Assembly (NCBI GenBank): GCA_028066245.1
Contig: JALCBR010000034.1
Coordinates: 1-37,510, forward strand
From: Pirellulales bacterium
GTDB taxonomy: Bacteria > Planctomycetota > Planctomycetia > Pirellulales > S012-138
Reading direction: 5' to 3'
DNA: 37,510 bases
Position 1 is the first letter of the stretch, and every line of letters begins with the position of its first letter. The translations under genes and the position numbers were made by a program. The notes beneath the pieces are model-generated. The model saw only the letters and a program-made list of their open reading frames with translations, did no database searches and was not told the DNA's origin. Of the stretch, positions 26,545 to 35,100 are shown piece by piece.

Positions 26545-27699
26545 TCACCCTGCACGAAGTCCAGCACGAGGAGCAGCAACTGAAGTTACTGCGGCTGACC
26601 CAACGACCTGTGTTTTCTTCAGCTTCGCCCCCAGCCCGGTGATTTCAACGACAACTGGCTTCGGTGCAGAAACCTTGGGATGCTCCATAGTCACGATGAA
26701 CTCACCATCCTTGTCGCTGGCAACCTCGCGGTAATAGTTGGCAGCCTGCCGATGCGGGGGCTGTTTATCTTTGTCGGCCTCTGTGCCTTTCGACGGAATC
26801 GGCTTGCTGCTGGATACGATAATACAGCCCTCCTGACCTTGAGTTTCAAACAGCCACTCAACATCCTCAACCGGTTCCGTTTTGTCTTTACCACGCTCAG
26901 GACCGAGTGTTAGATAGCTGCAGTGGTGTGGCAGTCCCATGACGTCCCACAACAGGCGATCTTCGTTGTCATGCGACTTCGAGATGCGGACAATCTCGGA
27001 CAGAGGTTCGTGAGCCACGTCCGCGCCGATGAAGAAGCGGGTGATTTGCTGATTGAATTTGAACGTCGCCTGCATCACCAGTGAGTCGCCGTTTCTGTCG
27101 ATCAGAGTGTTCTCGTCCTGCCTCCACGCGAAGGGTGCGTGAACGAAGAACTCAACTCCGTCATCGTCCAGCGTCAAATCGGGTGCGAGCTGACCGGCAT
27201 CGGTGATGAGATGCTTCCGCGATTCGATTGTCAGCCCCTTCGACTTCAGCCAGTCTTCCAGCTTCTTCGCTCGGGAAAACACCCTCACGCCGTAACCCTT
27301 TTCCAGCCGGTAGCGGGCCTCCGCCTGAATCAGCTTGGAAGCGGTCGTCAGATCATTGCGACTCTCAGTAATGGTGTTGGCTGGAACCCACAGCGTGCCA
27401 AACGAGTAGCGATCGCCCGACTGATGTTTCTTGCTGTGGTCGAAGTAGAAGAACTCGTCAGAACCACGAGTATGATCGTCGTCCAGATGGGTGAAGGCAG
27501 TGATGTCGTAGCCCGACTTGCTCGCGTCCGACAGGTCATCGCCGAGTGTCTTTGGCAGGTCGATCCCCTTGTCGTTTGGGTCGCTCAGATTGGCGACGGC
27601 AGCGAAATCGAACAACACCTTCTTACCGTTGTCCAAATCGATCAGCGTTGTGTCCGCATTTTGGTTTGACCCAAGCGGGTAAAATGTCAGTTTGTGCAT
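26545..27699 (-). CDS. Metallo-beta-lactamase-fold protein with an LRAG tail
   Basis: A 384-residue protein of the MBL superfamily. FTHLDDDHTRGSDEF (about residues 51-65) is the HxxxDH metal motif; later ligands are probably in FFIGADVAHE and MGLPHHCSY. It resembles the MBL group found in genomic islands rather than true lactamases; the substrate is unknown. The last 20 residues are a small-residue, probably flexible tail ending -LRAG, similar in style to a ubiquitin-like or CBASS CD-NTase C-terminus. It overlaps or abuts the E2-E1-JAB gene, so the tail is a candidate conjugation site (inference). The start ATG at 27699 has GAGG six bases upstream; the frame is open further but the extra 64 codons lie over the palindrome region. 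Confidence 0.88.
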   Translation of the reverse strand: MHKLTFYPLGSNQNADTTLIDLDNGKKVLFDFAAVANLSDPNDKGIDLPKTLGDDLSDASKSGYDITAFTHLDDDHTRGSDEFFYFDHSKKHQSGDRYSFGTLWVPANTITESRNDLTTASKLIQAEARYRLEKGYGVRVFSRAKKLEDWLKSKGLTIESRKHLITDAGQLAPDLTLDDDGVEFFVHAPFAWRQDENTLIDRNGDSLVMQATFKFNQQITRFFIGADVAHEPLSEIVRISKSHDNEDRLLWDVMGLPHHCSYLTLGPERGKDKTEPVEDVEWLFETQGQEGCIIVSSSKPIPSKGTEADKDKQPPHRQAANYYREVASDKDGEFIVTMEHPKVSAPKPVVVEITGLGAKLKKTQVVGSAAVTSVAAPRAGLRAG

Positions 27700-27763
27700 G
27701 TTGAACCTCAAATACTTGTCTGTTCGGGGGGATTCCGCCCATGAAATCTTCGTCCACAACGCT

Positions 27764-27824
27764 ATATGCGCGACCGTGACAGAAATCCCGATTTTTTCCC
27801 GTCGCGTGTCACGGTCGAGCATAT
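27764..27824. promoter_or_regulatory. Long inverted repeat in the divergent control region
   Basis: Arms 27764-27781 and 27807-27824 match at 17 of 18 positions. In each direction the motif reads TGTCACGGTCG, one variable base, then GCATAT. The repeats lie between the MBL operon (minus) and the sigma operon (plus), one per direction. They could be paired promoters for one sigma factor or a two-half-site operator. Confidence 0.75.
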
Positions 27825-27875
27825 CAGTACAATGAGCGGAGCAGAAAAGCCGCATCACAGCACGGAGTACATGAC

Positions 27876-28541
27876 TTGCAGGAACCCGCAAAGGTTCAGG
27901 AAACGGACTTCACCGAGGAGTCTGATGCTGACCTTCTGACGCTCATCAGTTGGCGTGAGGAAGACGGGGAGGCTGCGCGAGCAGCATGGCGAGAGTTCTA
28001 CGATCGATATTTCAAGCTTCTGGCCTACATCTGCATGAAACGGTTCGCATCACAGATCGGCGATCAGGGCGTGAATGATCTTGTCAATGACACGTCCCTT
28101 CGAGTCTTTGACGGCGGTACTGATACGTTCAAAACCGATGAAACCGATCCGGAAAAGCTGAGACACCTCATCGGTGCGTGGCTGTCACAGATTGCTCTGA
28201 ATATTTTCAGGGCTCGTTTGCGAGGGGAGAAACGTCTCCCGTTAGTGCAGGTCGAGGAGTTTGAGTTTCCTATCGAGGAATCGCCGCCACTTTCTGGCGA
28301 ACGTGCTGAGCAGTGCGAGCAGTTGAAGGAAGTGCTGGAAGATCTAAAACCAAGGGAGCGAGACATCCTTTTGGCCAGATGCGCGAACTACCATCGCTCA
28401 AAGGGAAAGCAGCAGTTTGAATCGCACGTGCTGGAACGTCTTGCCAAGGACTGGAGGATCACCAAGGACAATGTCCGTCAGATTTACAGCAGGACCATGC
28501 GAAAAGTAGAGGAGCAACTCTCGCAGCGACCCGCGAGGTAG
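27876..28541 (+). CDS. Sigma-70-family (ECF-like) RNA polymerase sigma factor
   Basis: A 221-residue sigma factor. Region 2 is near residues 20-80 (ARAAWREFYDRYFKLLAYI, NDLVNDTSLRVFD), and region 4 is near 150-215 (LKPRERDILLARCANY, then LAKDWRITKDNVRQIYSRTMRKVEEQL, a helix-turn-helix that binds the -35). The start is unusual: TTG, with GGAG 8 bases before it. The ATG five bases upstream is in another frame. The next gene starts 5 bases after the stop, so it heads an operon with a small acidic protein and an ImmA/IrrE protease. Divergent from the MBL/E2-E1-JAB unit across a long inverted repeat, it is the likely activator of both arms (inference). Confidence 0.85.
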   Translation: MQEPAKVQETDFTEESDADLLTLISWREEDGEAARAAWREFYDRYFKLLAYICMKRFASQIGDQGVNDLVNDTSLRVFDGGTDTFKTDETDPEKLRHLIGAWLSQIALNIFRARLRGEKRLPLVQVEEFEFPIEESPPLSGERAEQCEQLKEVLEDLKPRERDILLARCANYHRSKGKQQFESHVLERLAKDWRITKDNVRQIYSRTMRKVEEQLSQRPAR

Positions 28542-28546
28542 ATGAC

Positions 28547-28909
28547 ATGGCGAAGAACAACAAGAAAACGAAGATAACGCCAGACGAACTTGAGCAAATC
28601 ACGTTCGATGCGATGCGTGTTCATGGTGTGTTGCCGCCAACAGTCGAGGAAGTCGCAGCATTCGACGCCGAGTTGTCCGACGTGGACTTACCCTTTGGCG
28701 CGAGTGATCCCGAGGAATTGCTCAAGAAACTGGAGACGGAAGTTGATGCCGACGAACAAGAAGTCATCTTGCCGTTTACAACGATGGAGGAAACAAGCCG
28801 AAATCTTGCCCGAGCGGCGCGTCAGGGAGGTGAACTGACCGAAGATATTGAACGGCGAATGGCCGACGACAAAGCGAAGTTGTTGCAAGATGAGCATGAC
28901 AAAGAGTAA
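28547..28909 (+). CDS. Small acidic protein between sigma factor and ImmA/IrrE
   Basis: A 120-residue acidic, soluble protein with a basic start (MAKNNKKTK), a conserved-looking HGVLPPTVEEVAAFDAEL near residues 26-43, and a charged helical end (DKAKLLQDEHDKE). No membrane span or known catalytic motif. Its position between a sigma factor and a metallopeptidase suggests an anti-sigma or adaptor that the peptidase cuts, as ImmA cuts ImmR in mobile elements; this is inference. GAGG is 8 bases before the ATG. The stop overlaps the start of the next gene by about 20 bases, so the two are translationally coupled. Confidence 0.8.
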   Translation: MAKNNKKTKITPDELEQITFDAMRVHGVLPPTVEEVAAFDAELSDVDLPFGASDPEELLKKLETEVDADEQEVILPFTTMEETSRNLARAARQGGELTEDIERRMADDKAKLLQDEHDKE

Positions 28910-29741
28910 ATCGGCCAACCCGCATTTGACTGCGGAACGCGAAGCAGAGATCGGAGAGCTAGCGGAGTTCATTGCAGAGGATCGTTTTCCACAAAAGCGT
29001 GTCGAACCAGCAGCGATTGCCAAGTCGGTTGGAATCGGTGTCATTCCCGGGTACTACGATGACCAGTTCGACGGAATGCTGGAACACGATTCCGACCGAT
29101 TCTTCATCTACTGCAATCTCGACCGCGTCGAGTCATTGACGACTCCGCGAGCACGTTTCACGCTCGCCCACGAACTTGGCCACTACTATATCCCGGAGCA
29201 TCACAACGCCCTGAAGTCAGGCAATGTCCCGAAACACCCGTCGCACTGCGATCATGAATCGACGAATCCCATCGAACTTGAGGCAGATCACTTCGCCTCA
29301 TGTCTGCTGATGCCAAGCGACCGATTCCGCAAACGAGCCAAGAGGGTGGCGGACGGTCTGGAAGGAATTCGTCAGCTCGCAGGCGAGTTCGGAGCATCGC
29401 TGACCAGCGCCGCGATTCGTTATGCGAAACTTGACGTGCAAAAGTGTGTCATCATCAAGTGGAACACTGACGGGTATGGCTGGAAATGGCTCTCGCCAAC
29501 CGCTTACGCAGAAGGCTGGAGAAAAACGATCGAGGAACCGGCAAAACTTGTTCCCGACAGCGCGACGGAGAAAATCGTTTCTGGATCAAGTTCCGGCGGT
29601 GACATCGTCAGTACCGGCACAACGGCAGCGCACTGGTTTCCCTTTGTTTCAGTCGGGTCATACGGAGACTGCCTTCTGAAGGAGGAAGCAGTTTCGCTGG
29701 GTCGCTACGGCACATTGACCCTTCTGTCGCTGGCCGAATGA
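28890..29741 (+). CDS. ImmA/IrrE-family metallopeptidase
   Basis: A 283-residue protein with the zinc-peptidase motif HELGH in FTLAHELGHYYIPEHH (about residues 101-116) and the third ligand Glu/Asp region in NPIELEADHFASCLLMP (about 143-159). This is the ImmA/IrrE (DUF955) family, whose members cut or act on repressors in stress and mobile-element regulation. About 110 extra residues follow the peptidase core, with a Trp-rich strand pattern (TDGYGWKWLSP, THWFPFVSVGSYG type). The ATG at 28890 overlaps the end of the acidic-protein gene; the ATG at 28896 is also possible. Likely target: the small acidic protein upstream. Confidence 0.88.
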   Translation: MSMTKSKSANPHLTAEREAEIGELAEFIAEDRFPQKRVEPAAIAKSVGIGVIPGYYDDQFDGMLEHDSDRFFIYCNLDRVESLTTPRARFTLAHELGHYYIPEHHNALKSGNVPKHPSHCDHESTNPIELEADHFASCLLMPSDRFRKRAKRVADGLEGIRQLAGEFGASLTSAAIRYAKLDVQKCVIIKWNTDGYGWKWLSPTAYAEGWRKTIEEPAKLVPDSATEKIVSGSSSGGDIVSTGTTAAHWFPFVSVGSYGDCLLKEEAVSLGRYGTLTLLSLAE

Positions 29742-29894
29742 AGCGTTCGTGCTGGCATTTGTTGTTGTGAACGATCTGGAAGTCAAAGGACTAAGGGCGA
29801 GAATCGCGACTCTCGATTACTACGTGGAATTTGTCTTCGATTGAACGTGATTGTAGAACTGAACTCGTTGGGTCGATTTCGAGCTTACCTTACC

Positions 29895-30731
29895 TCAAGT
29901 AAGTCTGTCGCCAAGTTGCTCCGTCATCGCGCCGAACAGTTGAGGAACAGTCTGACCGGAGAAACTGTGAGTGGTCACGTCCTCGAAGCGTTCCTCAAGA
30001 GCACCCGTCCGACATGGGAAGTACTTCAGTGTCGCCTTTTCATGTTGAACTGAAAATGGACGAAACTTTGTCAGCATTCCGGCAATTTCGGGATGCTGTT
30101 GCATAAGTTGATGAATCGTTGGTGGCCGGTGACCCATCATGAGCATCTTTTGCATGACGTCGTGGTCCAGCATGTCTTCGATCGTGACTCCCTCGACCGG
30201 TCCAACCGACTCAGCCATGACAAAGTCGGGAAGATACGTTCGGACGCTCGATGTGTTCTGCTGCAGGCCAATGGTCATGTCGACAACGTGAAACGGAGGT
30301 GCCATCAACCATGCATGCCCGGCAGCATTTGACCCTTCGGGAGCCTCAAAGAAATGTGCCCAGTACCGGGGAGGTTGTTTTGTGACCGGGTCAAACTCGA
30401 TCGTCAGCGATCCTGCCATGGTGCTGCACCAAATACCAAGCCGCTCCAGAATCTTCATCGCAGCTTGGACAAAATCGAGACAGGCACCGAGCTTGCCGTC
30501 ACGCTTCAATTCCTCGCGAAGAAAGTCGCATACCAGAGGAACGACGCGTCGGCTTCGCTCCAAATACTCCGTTGAGTATTCCTGACAGGCCACGTATTCG
30601 CAGTACGTTTCCAGCAACATCGGGTTGCTTTGTTCCGCCTCAACGAAGCTTGGGTGGTTGTAGAACTCAACTTGATCGTATGGAATTCCGAGCGAAGTCA
30701 GCTCGACTTCGATTTCGCCAATGGCTCGCAT
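29895..30731 (-). CDS. Transglutaminase-like protein of unknown role
   Basis: A 278-residue protein. The pattern GACLDFVQAAMKILERLGIW (Cys84), GHAWLMAPPFHVVDMT (His139 and Asp151) is that of the transglutaminase/papain-like fold: Cys at a helix start, His in an HAW strand, Asp in VVD. I therefore propose a Cys-His-Asp hydrolase or acyltransferase, with moderate certainty. The remaining 130 residues, rich in Met and His, are not recognised. The ATG at 30731 has AGGAG 8 bases upstream, better than the GTG at 30767. It lies 124 bases behind jetD on the same strand, so it may be a passenger of the Wadjet operon or an independent island gene. Confidence 0.65.
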   Translation of the reverse strand: MRAIGEIEVELTSLGIPYDQVEFYNHPSFVEAEQSNPMLLETYCEYVACQEYSTEYLERSRRVVPLVCDFLREELKRDGKLGACLDFVQAAMKILERLGIWCSTMAGSLTIEFDPVTKQPPRYWAHFFEAPEGSNAAGHAWLMAPPFHVVDMTIGLQQNTSSVRTYLPDFVMAESVGPVEGVTIEDMLDHDVMQKMLMMGHRPPTIHQLMQQHPEIAGMLTKFRPFSVQHEKATLKYFPCRTGALEERFEDVTTHSFSGQTVPQLFGAMTEQLGDRLT

Positions 30732-30855
30732 GCCCATCGCTCCTGATGATGAATACGCATGATACACTTAGTTGGTGGCCGTGCTACGATGAAGATATTG
30801 CTGGACGAACTGGAATGCACTTCGCAACATGCACTCGGCCCACTGCGTGAATAGT

Positions 30856-32184
30856 TCACGCCGGATTCGTGATTGCTTCCTGCTCAATCCAAACGCCAGA
30901 CACTGCGATCTGTCGGAGTAAATCCGGGCAACTGGTTGATTCTGACTTGTTTGACGCAAGGAACTTCTGAAGTCGACGTTGTTCTTTGGGCGGCAATGGG
31001 ATGCCGGTTGGTGCGTATTCATGATGCGTCGACACATCCATGTGTGACGACTGAATGTTGATGCCCGTCCGGCTGATCAATGAATCAAGAATGCGTACGC
31101 CGTAAAGGTCGAGGTCACCTTGGTGCTCGAATTTGGCTTGCGGACAACATTCCGACAGTTTCCGCAGGAAGCTGATGACGGCTCGGTTCGCGTGGCCTTC
31201 GGTATAGACCAAGAGCGTGTCGCGTTCACTTTCGAGTTCGACAGTCAGATCCAAGAATGACGTCTCGTTTTCAACCGTAACGACCTTCCGCAATGGATTC
31301 GCGAAACGCAGTTCAGCACCATCCAAGTGTCGAGCGGAAAACCACACAGGTTGCCGCTGTTCGGCGGCTTCCGAGGGCCATCGCCAGACGCCACTAGCGC
31401 GAACGATCTCAAAACGACCGAATACCATCACCAAGACAGAAGTCAGGTTCTCAGTGATTCCGATGAGATTCAGCACCTTGGCATGACGGAGTCGCGACGG
31501 AAGGTCTCGTGTCATCTCAGCGAGACCGGAATCGTATTCAACCAGGTCTCGTGCAAGGTCTCGCCATATGCGGTTACCCGGACGAAGCCAATGCGTATCA
31601 CCGGCAATCTGACGAGAGAGATGAATGACATGTTCGATACGATCCGTTTGACGGTGTAGCTCGTCAGCCAGAGACAACAACCGAAAGTAGGTCTGCAAAG
31701 TGTCAGCAAATGACCCCGCTGCCCACTTGCGGCAACGATACCAATACCGCCCCTTGTCCTTGTCTAAGTTGGACAGTTCACGTCGAGCCACCGCCCCTGC
31801 GAGGCCGGGCGAGTCAATGTATAAACGCAGGCAGCTTCGCAACTCGGCTGAGCGTTCTTGTTTCGCTTGTTTCCGATTTTGAAATGCGTGGCCCACTGCA
31901 TCGGCGAGGACATCTACGAATCCATCGATACCCGCACTGGACGCTTCCCATTTCGCGAAATGTAGCTTGGTCGAGCGCCCGTGATTGGCGGGGCGAACGA
32001 AGTCGCCGGAAAAGAGTGACAGCAACGCGCGATGATTCGCGTCGTCGTACGGAACGGTCAACGTCTTGGACATTTGACCGTTGGACTCAGCACGCTTCAG
32101 AATGAGCTGAGCCATTGCCCGGGCGGCTTCGCCGGAGTCCAGCCAGCCACGGACTGAGACGACGTGTTTGTCACTCGTGTTCAT
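30856..32184 (-). CDS. jetD: Wadjet component JetD (TOPRIM-type nuclease subunit)
   Basis: A 442-residue protein matching the DUF3322/DUF2220 layout of JetD, the topoisomerase-VI/TOPRIM-like nuclease that cuts plasmid DNA after the SMC complex has extruded it. The TOPRIM acid is the Glu in LLVYTEGHANRAV (E329), and the DxD motif is in HQGDLDLYGVRI (D357, D359). The N-terminal half is helical with basic stretches for DNA binding. The chosen start, ATG 32184, overlaps the end of jetC by 14 bases (an ATG at 32193 is also possible); the frame extends upstream inside jetC only by chance. It is last in the jetABCD order. Confidence 0.9.
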   Translation of the reverse strand: MNTSDKHVVSVRGWLDSGEAARAMAQLILKRAESNGQMSKTLTVPYDDANHRALLSLFSGDFVRPANHGRSTKLHFAKWEASSAGIDGFVDVLADAVGHAFQNRKQAKQERSAELRSCLRLYIDSPGLAGAVARRELSNLDKDKGRYWYRCRKWAAGSFADTLQTYFRLLSLADELHRQTDRIEHVIHLSRQIAGDTHWLRPGNRIWRDLARDLVEYDSGLAEMTRDLPSRLRHAKVLNLIGITENLTSVLVMVFGRFEIVRASGVWRWPSEAAEQRQPVWFSARHLDGAELRFANPLRKVVTVENETSFLDLTVELESERDTLLVYTEGHANRAVISFLRKLSECCPQAKFEHQGDLDLYGVRILDSLISRTGINIQSSHMDVSTHHEYAPTGIPLPPKEQRRLQKFLASNKSESTSCPDLLRQIAVSGVWIEQEAITNPA

Positions 32185-35100
32185 CGCCTGCATTACCAAA
32201 GATTGCCGCTGGTCGTGGCTCAGCAAAGAGATCGCCCTGCGATTCTGCCTTCTCCCAGACGAGCGTGGCGATTGCCACGTTGTCGTCCTCGTCACGCTCG
32301 ACCAATAACGACGTCGTATCGTATCCGTCGCCCAAGAATGTACCGTCCACATCCGGTGACGCTATAACAAGGTCCAAACGTAACTTCTTTGCACACCGAA
32401 GCAGCAATTCTTTACGGTCAAGACTTAAATCCGGAAACGCTTCATCCATCATAAGAATGCGAAGCTTCGACTTCGTCTGATCAAACTGAAAACTTGCCAA
32501 AGCAAACAGCAACAGATAGTTGTGTGTCACCTGTGCGCCACCGGAACCCTTTACAAGCTCGGCGCGGCCAATCGACAGTGCATCGTCCGATTTGATGGAC
32601 TTAGCCTGAAATTGGAAGTCGAACCAATTGCGGTAGTCGAGAAATGGAGGTACTTCGCCTTCGCCGGCCAGAGACTCCTGACGGTTTTCCAAGTGATGGA
32701 GCAACTCGGTTTGCTCCGCCTCGTTTAGCAGCGACTGCCGCTGCACAAGTTTGATGAATTGCTTGTGTTCGTCCGTTGGCGTAAAGGTTAGTTGAAAATG
32801 CTGATGTCCAAACTGCAGGTCTGCCAGCACACTGTTGAGCCCCCTAACGGTCCGCTCCAGTGTCAGCAAGTCGTCCTGCAATCGTGAGATCAGGTCCTGC
32901 GCCAATACATTTTGAATCAGATTGAGTCTGTTCTTGTCGAGCGATGATCTCCACTCTTCCTCCTCCTGTTGTCGTTGCTGGAGGATTTGAGCAAGTGTGT
33001 CACCGCGATAGTCGGACACGGAAATCCTTCCGCCCTCGTCGACAACCTGAAAGCGGTACTTGGTCGCAAACCGGTTTTGCAGAACGCCATCGCTGCTTTC
33101 GAGCCTTGTCTTTTTTGTCGACTCATCAACGATCGCGTCCCGCAAACGAGGGGCGAGGTTATCGAGTTGGATTTGCGAACCGCGCTTGGTCGTAAACACA
33201 TAATGGTCGACGTCTGATACTTCAGGTGGAATGACAGCCGAGAGCGAATCTCGCTGAACACCGAAGCTGATTTCTGACTCGCGCAGTTGGTCGTCCAATT
33301 CCGGGATTTCTTGTTCAAATCTCTTCACCGCGTCGACTTGTCCGTCTCTCGATGTGCGTGCCGATCCGAGCTCCTGATTGGTGATGCTGTGTGTGCTTTC
33401 CAGTGTTCCGATCTGTTGCAGCAACGCGTCGACGTCCGCTTGATTGACCTGTCCCGCCAATGTGTCGCGAGTCGCCTGTTTTGACTGCTGCTCCGTTTGC
33501 AGCCCATCGACTTCATTTTCAAAACCAGTCACGGCGCGCTGGTACTGTGCAGCCGCATCGCGGGCAGCCTGTATCTGCGTCCAAAGTACTTCCAGCTTTG
33601 ACGGGATTCCGAGTTGATTGAGTTCCCGAATGAAAGCCTCGGTAGACGTGATTTCGGCATCTAGGGACTCACTGAGTTTACCGAGACGCTTTGTTTCTGC
33701 CTTGAGTTCACTTTGCTCGCGATCCAGTTCAGCAAGCCTGTTTTGACGAATCTCCGTTCGTCGTTGTTCACCAATCCACTGAGCACTTGCAAGTTCCGTT
33801 CGTCCGCGCGCTCCCCGCTCGCCATGGAGCCCTTCGTCGTCGATCCAGTGTCGATTCTCTCCCTCGCCAACCTGCTTGTCTTCCAGTTCGACATCAGTGA
33901 AAACCGCATCCAGATGAGCACGGACTCGCGGATCGCCTGCTTCAAGCACGGACGCGATTGATTCGCCATCATCGTCGTCCGCATGAGCCTCGCCAGTCGC
34001 TGCTCCACTCAATTGGAAGCCATCGTCCCGCGCGTCATCGGACATTTCTTCGGGTTCAGGACGCACAGGGGCGGAATCCAGAACACGTAACCCCGACCCA
34101 AACTCAAAGACAATCTCGCGAGCCCTGTCGACATCCGATGGGTCGACAATCAACGTCGACAATGCTGTCATCCCCATCGCGGTTTCGACAGCGGCAGCTT
34201 TTGAGTCGTTGATGGAGTTACTGAACTCGATTTCCTGAAACAAAAACCGATAGTCAATTTCATGACTTCGCAGCGATTCAAGTATTTCCTCAATCTGTTC
34301 GACAGGAGCGACAAGATCAGGATGACTTTTCAAACGTTCGAGTTGGACGCTGACCTCGCCGAGCCGATCATCGACGTCGGCCAAATCGGTCGTCACTGTG
34401 ATGAGCCGCCCTTTGGCCCGTTCCAGATTGGAATTCCCATTCGACCGCAGCGTCTCGACGCCCGACCGCAGCTCATCGGCTTTCAACACATCGTCGATTG
34501 CCCTCGGCAGGAGACTGGCAACCGTCACAACTTCATCAGCAAATTTGGAACAGTACGGTCGCAATGACGCCGACAACTTGCGGAGCTGATTGTCTGCTGT
34601 GTCCAACACTTGCTGAGTGTCACTCTGCAGTTTCGTCAGTTTTTGGTTCTCATCATCCAGACGTCCTCGCTGTTCGCTGAGCTGTCTGTTCTTTTCGGAA
34701 AGCTTCGATCTGAGCCCATCAATCTCCGTCTTCAGTTCAGCGATCTTCGCGGCCTTACTGTGCGTATCGCTTGCCCTCAGTGTTGCAAGCTGTTCCTGCA
34801 GCGATTGCGACCGTTGGGTCAGGCGGTTGATTTTCGACTCAAGCTGGTCCCGCTGTGACTCGGCATTCGCCTTGTTTTGTTGAGCCTCGTGAAGTTGCTG
34901 CGAAGCTGAGTCCACGTCAAACTTGGCGGAAATGTACTCATATCGTCGCCTTGTCTCTCGCGCGTCCTGCGCATCGGTGCAGGTTTGGTCGAGTGCAGTC
35001 AGCGCCGTAACATCCTCAGCCAGTTCAATCAGGGTTTCTTCGATTGATGAAATGTCCTGAAATCCCTTGGCGACTTTGTCGAATGGCTCGGCATCTGGTT

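Noticed and set aside
28547-28909. The small acidic protein as a ubiquitin-like modifier for the E2-E1 enzyme
   Set aside because: It lacks a C-terminal glycine (ends DEHDKE) and is in the opposite operon.
29750-29844. 31-codon GTG frame after the ImmA gene
   Set aside because: Too short, no ribosome site, no pattern beyond chance.
29841-30053. 70-codon plus-strand frame
   Set aside because: Mostly antisense to the transglutaminase-like gene.
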